A stretch of DNA of 64,000 bases, from contig JBBQAA010000040.1 of NCBI GenBank assembly GCA_038276395.1, forward strand, positions 3,973-67,972, read 5' to 3'. Under the pieces are notes generated by a model, which did not search any database, had not been told where the DNA came from, and saw only the letters and a list, made by a program, of their open reading frames with translations. Shown here in pieces: positions 59,213 to 64,000 of this stretch; positions within the stretch are counted from its first letter, which is position 1, and each line of letters starts with the position of its first letter. The DNA comes from JBBQAA01 sp038276395. Lineage in GTDB: Bacteria > Actinomycetota > Thermoleophilia > Solirubrobacterales > Solirubrobacteraceae. Made by a program: the position numbers and the translations under genes.

Positions 59213-60820
59213 TCAGGCGCAGCCCGACAGGCGACTGGCGAGGCAGCGCGCCCGCCCGGGTGGGGGCACGTTCTGGTGCGAGCGGCCCGGCGGGGTGGCG
59301 CCCGCTGCGCTCGGCCACACCGAGTCGGCGATGTGGACGACGTAGAACCCGGTCGTCCCGTCGGAGTACCAGACGCCGTGGCGCGCGGTGTCGAAGGCGG
59401 GCTGCGACATCGCGTAGTCGCTGGCCATGTAGCCGTTCTCCGAGCGCGGCTGCGGCGGCACGACGGCGTAGGCGATCTCCTTCGGGTGCAGGAGATCAGA
59501 GATGTCGAAGACCCGGAGGCCCGAGGCGATGAACGAGCAGGCGATGACCTTCGGGTCGGTGCGCGTCGGGATGTTGCAGTAGTGCGCCGCGTAGCCCTGG
59601 GCAGGGTTGGTGGTTCCCGGGTCACCCGCGACCCCGGCCGCGTGGTGCTCGGCCGGGTTGTTGATGGCCAGGCGCAGGTTGGCCACGACGCGGGGGTGCG
59701 CCTCGTCGGAGATGTCGATGATGTGACCCGCGCCGACGGCGTCGGGGTTACCGGTGGGGTTGACCGTGCTCTGCGTGTACTCGTCGAACTCGAGCACGTA
59801 GGGCTTCCCGTTCTCGGTGAAGGGGATCGCGTTCTGAGGGATCGAGGCGTTGGCCCAGGTGAGGCGGCTGATCTCGCGGGTCTTCGGGTTCGGCACGCGC
59901 GCCTGGATCTGGCTCGTGTCGAGGATCAGCATGTCCCCGCCCGTCGGGTCGGCGACGTAGGCGCGGTTGCCGTCGTTGGAGAGCGACATCCCGTGCGCGA
60001 CGACGTTCCCCTGCCAGAGGTCGTGCGGGTTCTTCGGGTCGGTCACGTTGATCGCGGTGATCGCGGCGGTGGCCGTCCCGGTGGCGTAGAAGGTCCGGCC
60101 GTCCTCCGAGAACCCGCTCTCGTGGCCGAAGCGCGCGAGCGGGGCGAGCGAGTCGAGGACGGGGTGGCGGCAGTCGGCGTGGACGTCGTAGATCGCCACC
60201 AGCCCGGGGGAGGTCGACGGGTTGCCGTTGACGGCGGCGAGCAGCCCGCGCTTCGTGTTCAGGTTCAGCGACTCGTGCGGGGAGAGCATCGGCAGGGTCT
60301 TCAGGGACTCCGTCAGCGTGGGGTGGGCCGGGTCGTCCATGTCGAGCACGGAGACGCCGCTCGATCCGGCGCCGGGGTTCAGCGCGTTCAGCGGGAAGAG
60401 CAGCGTCGTGTCGTAGTAGGCGCAGGTGTGCCCCTGGGTGTCGACGTAGCGCAGGACCTTGAAGCCGCCCTCCGTCCCCTGATGGGAGACGATCGACGCG
60501 TTGCAGTACAGCCCGTTGCGGGCCGAGCCGGCGGGGACGCGGCCGTCGACGCCGGGTTCGGGCGTCGAGCCGGGGCCGCAGGTGGTGAGCGGGGTGGCCG
60601 TGAGCGGCGGCTCCGCGGGATGCTGGACGGCGGCCCTCGACGGAGTGTCGCCGCTGCCCGGGGAGAGCGCCCCGAGGTCGTTGACGGGGCCGAGGTCGAG
60701 CGCCGCGAGCGCGGAGGTCGTGAGCCCGCTGAGGATGAGGGCGACGGCGAGCGCGGTGACGAGCTTGCTCCGGCGCACACTCCTACGTCTACCAAAGAGC
60801 GGTGCGTCGCGCGCTTTCAT
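59213..60820 (-). CDS. Secreted LVIVD-repeat beta-propeller protein
   Basis: This 535-aa protein has a basic N-terminus and signal (KLVTALAVALILSGLTTSAL). Repeats of the LVIVD type follow (SVLDMDDPAHPTLTESLKTL, LVAIYDVHADCRHPVLDSLA, INVTDPKNPHDLWQGNVVAH, HIIDISDEAHPRVVANLRLA, RVFDISDLLHPKEIAYAVVP), each with D-x-S/T-D-P. They form a seven-bladed propeller. Role unknown; interaction or lipid/ligand binding are possible. It overlaps the ExoD stop by ATGA. Confidence 0.85.
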   Translation of the reverse strand: MKARDAPLFGRRRSVRRSKLVTALAVALILSGLTTSALAALDLGPVNDLGALSPGSGDTPSRAAVQHPAEPPLTATPLTTCGPGSTPEPGVDGRVPAGSARNGLYCNASIVSHQGTEGGFKVLRYVDTQGHTCAYYDTTLLFPLNALNPGAGSSGVSVLDMDDPAHPTLTESLKTLPMLSPHESLNLNTKRGLLAAVNGNPSTSPGLVAIYDVHADCRHPVLDSLAPLARFGHESGFSEDGRTFYATGTATAAITAINVTDPKNPHDLWQGNVVAHGMSLSNDGNRAYVADPTGGDMLILDTSQIQARVPNPKTREISRLTWANASIPQNAIPFTENGKPYVLEFDEYTQSTVNPTGNPDAVGAGHIIDISDEAHPRVVANLRLAINNPAEHHAAGVAGDPGTTNPAQGYAAHYCNIPTRTDPKVIACSFIASGLRVFDISDLLHPKEIAYAVVPPQPRSENGYMASDYAMSQPAFDTARHGVWYSDGTTGFYVVHIADSVWPSAAGATPPGRSHQNVPPPGRARCLASRLSGCA

Positions 60821-61413
60821 CCGAAGAGCTTGCCGATCCCGCTCACCGCGGCCGAGCCGAGGAAGATCTCGAGCGCCACCCCGCCGACGCCGAGCACCGT
60901 CCCCGCCCCGACGACGAGCACGTCTTCGAGCAGGACGCCGAGGGCGAGCAGGACGACGCCGAGGGACGGCAGCGTGTCCAGCCCCGTGAACGGCGGCGCG
61001 AAGAACGCCCCCGCCGTCCCGCCGATGACGAGCAGCCCGAAGACGATGTTCGTCCCGCGCCGATCGAACAGCAAGCTCCCGCGCGGCTTGGAGATCCGCT
61101 CGAGCTTCCGGATCATCTTGAGCAGCCCGTTCATGAACTTCTGCTGGCGCTCGCCGGTCAGCTTGAGCTTCCGCCAGCGCGCGGGCAGCCAGATCTGCCG
61201 GCGCCCGGCCACGAGCTGGAACGCGAGCAGCACGGCGACGATCTCGAAGACGTGCGTCGCCCCGCCCGTGGGCAGGGGCAGCGCGGGCACACCGAGCAGC
61301 AGTACGAAGAGCAGCGCGAAGCTCTTCTGCTCGAAGCGCTCGATGAGGCTCCCGACTGTGCCGGTGTCATCCTCGCGCCGCCAGCGCTCGAGCTCGTCGC
61401 TGACGGTGGCCAT
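60817..61413 (-). CDS. ExoD-family membrane protein
   Basis: This 198-aa protein has four hydrophobic segments, the ExoD pattern LFVLLLGVPALPLPTGGATH and ARWRKLKLTGERQQKFMNGL, and ends GKLFG. The family affects exopolysaccharide production in rhizobia; the molecular role is unknown. TATCGT about 10 nt upstream may be the -10. It is coupled to the LVIVD propeller gene. Confidence 0.85.
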   Translation of the reverse strand: MATVSDELERWRREDDTGTVGSLIERFEQKSFALLFVLLLGVPALPLPTGGATHVFEIVAVLLAFQLVAGRRQIWLPARWRKLKLTGERQQKFMNGLLKMIRKLERISKPRGSLLFDRRGTNIVFGLLVIGGTAGAFFAPPFTGLDTLPSLGVVLLALGVLLEDVLVVGAGTVLGVGGVALEIFLGSAAVSGIGKLFG

Positions 61414-61439
61414 GCGGGGAGGGACGATAGGGGGCAGTC

Positions 61440-62102
61440 CTAGCCGTCGAGTCGGAGCCGGTCGAGGCCGTCGAGGATCAGGTCGAGCCCGAACAGGAAC
61501 TCGGCGGCGTAGTCGTATCCAGACTCCGCGACGTAGCCGCCGACGACCTCGACGAGGTGCGGGTAGTCGGCCAGCACCGCCTGGTACTCGACCATCTGGC
61601 GCTGCGCCACGTCCGCGAAGTCGGCCGCGCTCTCCGGGGACATGTCGCGCTGCTGGAGAGCGAACCCGTAGATGTAGGCGTCCTGGACGGAGTAGGCGTG
61701 GACGGCCATCTCGACCGAGAATCCGGCGGCGCGCAGGCAGCCGAGTACGGCGTCGTGGAGTCTGAGGTTCGCCGGCCCGTGCTCGGTGCGCCCCTCCATC
61801 AGGCCGACGGCCCACGGGTGCCGGGTGAGAGCCTCGCGCGTGGACACCGCCCGCCGCCTCAGGGCGGCCTTCCAGTCGCCTCCGATCGCCGGCGGCTCGA
61901 TCTCGCCGAAGACGATCTCGATCATCCCGTCGAGGAGCGCTTCCCGGTGGGCGACGTGCTTGTAGAGCGCCATCGGCACGACCCCGAGCTCGTGCGCGAG
62001 CCGGCGCATGGTCAGCGACTCGATTCCGCGTTCGTCCGCGAGCGCGACCGCCGCGCTCAGCACGCGGTCCGGGTTCAGGGCTGGGCGCGAGCTTCGGGCC
62101 AT
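61440..62102 (-). CDS. TetR-family regulator (TetR_C type)
   Basis: This 220-aa protein has the helix-turn-helix RVLSAAVALADERGIESLTM, RRLAHELGVVPMALYKHVAH, and the all-helical TetR_C-type ligand domain (HPWAVGLMEGRTEHGPANLR). It starts at 62102 and is divergent from a DUF4386 gene. Two identical palindromes lie between the two genes, one inside a -35/-10 promoter, so it very likely represses the neighbour and itself. Confidence 0.9.
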   Translation of the reverse strand: MARSSRPALNPDRVLSAAVALADERGIESLTMRRLAHELGVVPMALYKHVAHREALLDGMIEIVFGEIEPPAIGGDWKAALRRRAVSTREALTRHPWAVGLMEGRTEHGPANLRLHDAVLGCLRAAGFSVEMAVHAYSVQDAYIYGFALQQRDMSPESAADFADVAQRQMVEYQAVLADYPHLVEVVGGYVAESGYDYAAEFLFGLDLILDGLDRLRLDG

Positions 62103-62106
62103 CGGC

Positions 62107-62162
62107 TTGACAAGTGTACGCCGTACACCTAGAGTGGCGCAAACAAGGTGTACGCCGTACAC
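62107..62162. promoter_or_regulatory. Divergent promoter with two identical TetR operators
   Basis: The palindrome gtgtacgccgtacac occurs at 62114-62128 and again at 62148-62162, 34 bp apart. Plus-strand TTGACA (62107-62112) and TAGAGT (62130-62135) are spaced 17 bp and frame the first palindrome. Minus TACACT (62113-62118) may serve the TetR gene. The second copy is downstream of the start of transcription. Confidence 0.8.
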
Positions 62163-62186
62163 CAGTCCCAGGAGGAGGAGCACCGC

Positions 62187-63008
62187 ATGTCTGCCCTGAG
62201 CCACTTGACCGCCCCGCCCGTCACCTCGCCGAAGTGGTCCCTGGGGGCGCGACGTCGCCGGTCGGGCGCGTCGAGGCCGGACACGGCCCGCCTCGCGGGC
62301 GTGCTCTTCCTCATCACCTTCGCGACCTCCATCCCGGCGCTTCTCCTTTACGCCCCCGTCCTGCACGACCACGGCTACATCACCGGTGCCGGCTCGGACG
62401 GCCGTGTGCTGCTCGGGGCGTTCCTGGAGCTGCTTCTCGTCGTCGCGAACATCGGCACGGCCGTCGTGCTGTTCCCCGTCCTCCGGCGGCAGAGTGAGAG
62501 CCGGGCACTCGGCTACGTCATGGCGCGGGTCGTCGAGTCCGCGTTCATCGCCGTCGGCCTCCTCAGCGTCCTCGCCGTCGTGACCCTGCGGCAGGATCTG
62601 GCCGGCGGTGGCGCCGACGCGAGTGCGCTGACCACGGTCGGCCGCGCGCTCGTCGCCGTCCACGACTGGACGTTCCTGCTCGGGCCCGGCTTTGTCGTCG
62701 GCATCGGAAACGGCCTGCTGCTCGGGTCCCTGATGTACCGCTCGGGCCTGGTCCCGCGCCGCATGGCCATGCTCGGGCTCGTCGGCGCCCCGCTCGTCTG
62801 CGCCTCGGGCGTCGCGGTCCTCTTCGGCGCCATCGAGCCGGGCTCGGCGGCGCAGGGGATCGCGACGGTTCCGGAGATCCTGTGGGAGCTCTCGCTCGGG
62901 GTGTATCTCACGGTCAGGGGGTTCAGGACGCCCTCTTCCCGGCTCGGCGAGAGCGCTCGCCCCAGGACGGCTGGGCGCTCGGTCTCGCCTTCGCCGGTGG
63001 TGTCCTAG
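62187..63008 (+). CDS. DUF4386-family membrane protein
   Basis: This 273-aa protein has six membrane helices (LAGVLFLITFATSIPALLLY, LLGAFLELLLVVANIGTAVV, VVESAFIAVGLLSVLAVVTL and others), the DUF4386 pattern. The function is unknown. The ATG at 62187 follows AGGAGGAG. Its promoter holds two TetR sites, so expression is probably induced by a small molecule. Confidence 0.85.
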   Translation: MSALSHLTAPPVTSPKWSLGARRRRSGASRPDTARLAGVLFLITFATSIPALLLYAPVLHDHGYITGAGSDGRVLLGAFLELLLVVANIGTAVVLFPVLRRQSESRALGYVMARVVESAFIAVGLLSVLAVVTLRQDLAGGGADASALTTVGRALVAVHDWTFLLGPGFVVGIGNGLLLGSLMYRSGLVPRRMAMLGLVGAPLVCASGVAVLFGAIEPGSAAQGIATVPEILWELSLGVYLTVRGFRTPSSRLGESARPRTAGRSVSPSPVVS

Positions 63009-63078
63009 ACGCCGCCTGGGTTAGGCTCGCGCGAGCCGGCGGGCCCGAGTAGCCATCCATCAGCAGAGGGAGTAGGCA

Positions 63079-63455
63079 GTGACACGAGAAGCCGTATCCA
63101 CCGGCCAGGCGCCGCCCGCGCTGGGCCCTTACAGCCAGGCGATCGTCGCCGGTGGCTTCGTCTTCTGCTCGGGCATGGCAGGGATCGAGCCCGAGCGGGC
63201 TGATCCCGGACGGGATCGAGGCGCAGACCGAGCAACCTTGTCGCCGTGCTCGCCGGCGCCGGTGCCTCCATGGCCGACGTCGTCAAGACGACGATCTTCT
63301 ACGCCGATGTCGAGGACTTCGCGCGACTCAACGAGGTCTACGCCCGACATATGCCCGACCCGCCACCGGCCCGCTCCGCCCCTGCGCACGTGCGCCTGCC
63401 CCACGGCCTGCTCGTCTCGATCGAGGCGATCGCCGCACAGCCCGGCGCCTCGTAG
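63079..63455 (+). pseudogene. RidA-family protein, frameshifted with deletion
   Basis: GTG at 63079 opens a RidA frame (STGQAPPALGPYSQAIVAGG, FVFCSGMAG). Near 63195 the sequence shifts to LIPDGIEAQTEQ in another frame and near 63235 to NLVAVLAGAGASMADVVKTT and LPHGLLVSIEAIAAQPGAS in the third, ending at 63455. About ten bases appear lost between GIEAQTEQ and NLVAVL. The gene is broken, or the assembly is wrong. Confidence 0.8.
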
Positions 63456-63694
63456 GGATGGGGCGTGGCGACTCGAGTGCCGGATCTCAGCGCCGCGATC
63501 ACGCCGGGTGCCCCTTCGGCCTACAGCTCTACCTACCGACGAGGGTGTGTAACGCCGCTCTGACCTGAAGCCGCGCTGCTCCAACCACGTCCGAAGCAGA
63601 AGCGACTAGGGCAACCAGCGGGGGCAGCTCAGTCAGCGATCGCCCTGTAGGCGCGAGCGGCCCGCGTCCTCGCGGGATCTATCCACTCATCGGC
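63456..63694. other. Intergenic region, nothing recognised
   Basis: No gene, RNA or clear hairpin was found in these 239 bp. Confidence 0.4.
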
Positions 63695-64000
63695 TCATCC
63701 CGTCCGGCGGTAGCGGATGTGTGTGGCTAGCGGCGAATGCAAGGCCTCGACGGGCTCAAACCCGAAGGACTCGACGCCGTCGAAGATCCGCTCGCCGGAG
63801 CCGAGCAGGACCGGCGCGACGTCGAGCGTGAGCTCGTCGAGGACTCCGGCAATGAGGGCCTGGCGCACAGTCGAGGCGCCACCCGCGATGTCTATGCCGC
63901 CCTCTCCGGCCGTCTCGCGCGCTTGTGCGTAAGCGGCGTCAAAGCCGCCGGTGACGAAGTGGAAGGCCGTCCCGCCTTCCATCTCGACCGGCTCGTGAGC
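63695..64000 (-). CDS. RibD-like dihydrofolate reductase family, 5' cut by window end
   Basis: The visible 101 residues continue past the right edge; upstream codons read AHEPVEMEGGTAFHFVTGGF. EAAYAQ-type helix, GGIDIAGGASTVRQALIAGV and LDELTLDVAPVLLGSGERIF match the C-terminal half of RibD/YwjB-like reductases, with the glycine-rich NADPH loop (IAGGASTV). The start and length cannot be judged. Substrate unknown. Confidence 0.82.
   Translation of the reverse strand, partial: AHEPVEMEGGTAFHFVTGGFDAAYAQARETAGEGGIDIAGGASTVRQALIAGVLDELTLDVAPVLLGSGERIFDGVESFGFEPVEALHSPLATHIRYRRTG

Overview
The window is very GC-rich and almost every gene fits the Actinomycetota. Pointers are three LexA boxes of the actinobacterial type (CGAAC-N4-GTTCG), an ImuB/DnaE2 SOS mutagenesis cassette, an F420-type LLM oxidoreductase, a GTP-type PEP carboxykinase, a DipZ-like fusion, and many start codons preceded at 6-7 nt by a TANNNT -10 hexamer (leaderless genes). 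A lineage such as Thermoleophilia/Solirubrobacterales is my inference; the sequence alone does not prove it.

Layout. 1-410: the 5' end of a tyrosine integrase lies just downstream of a tRNA-Leu, so the window probably starts inside an integrated element. 480-2411: lexA, a small zinc-ribbon gene, a VapBC-like pair whose toxin is frameshifted, and RNase P RNA. 2435-11261: a flavin amine oxidase, a metallopeptidase, then the SOS cassette (imuB, a DUF6504-type gene, two opposite-strand genes, dnaE2). 11328-13626: a membrane cytochrome c, a probable cyclic di-AMP riboswitch with a 68-aa membrane protein, and glnA. 13652-20110: lipoprotein, TetR/DHA2 exporter pair, a YyaL-type protein, and RidA coupled to threonine dehydratase. 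20156-26002: a five-gene minus-strand operon for gamma-glutamylation catabolism of an amine or amino alcohol. 26102-34997: acyl-CoA synthetase, thioesterase, acyl-CoA dehydrogenase, agmatinase, a clan-A glycosidase, amidase and Fpg-type glycosylase. 35034-46026: decayed glycosidase copy, VOC/HxlR pair, ferredoxin-sucD-sucC, a Drr-type ABC exporter, a malyl-CoA-lyase-like gene divergent from a MaoC hydratase, and pckG. 46036-58136: GH6-like protein, several gene remnants, enoyl-CoA hydratase, mobA, dipZ, moaA, CoA-transferase and dehydrogenases. 58146-64000: LLM oxidoreductase, LVIVD propeller, ExoD, a TetR regulator with tandem operators in front of a DUF4386 protein, a broken RidA and a RibD-like reductase cut by the window end.

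How it works together. LexA controls itself and the mutasome through boxes that touch the imuB and dnaE2 start codons. Central carbon genes (succinate/malate-CoA ligase, malyl-CoA lyase, MaoC hydratase, PEP carboxykinase) could move C4 acids and CoA esters toward PEP. The glutamine-synthetase-like ligase, amidotransferase, permease, aldehyde dehydrogenase and SDR look like one catabolic unit.

About ten genes are broken by single-base shifts or truncated. Either this stretch is decaying or the assembly carries indel errors; raw reads would decide.
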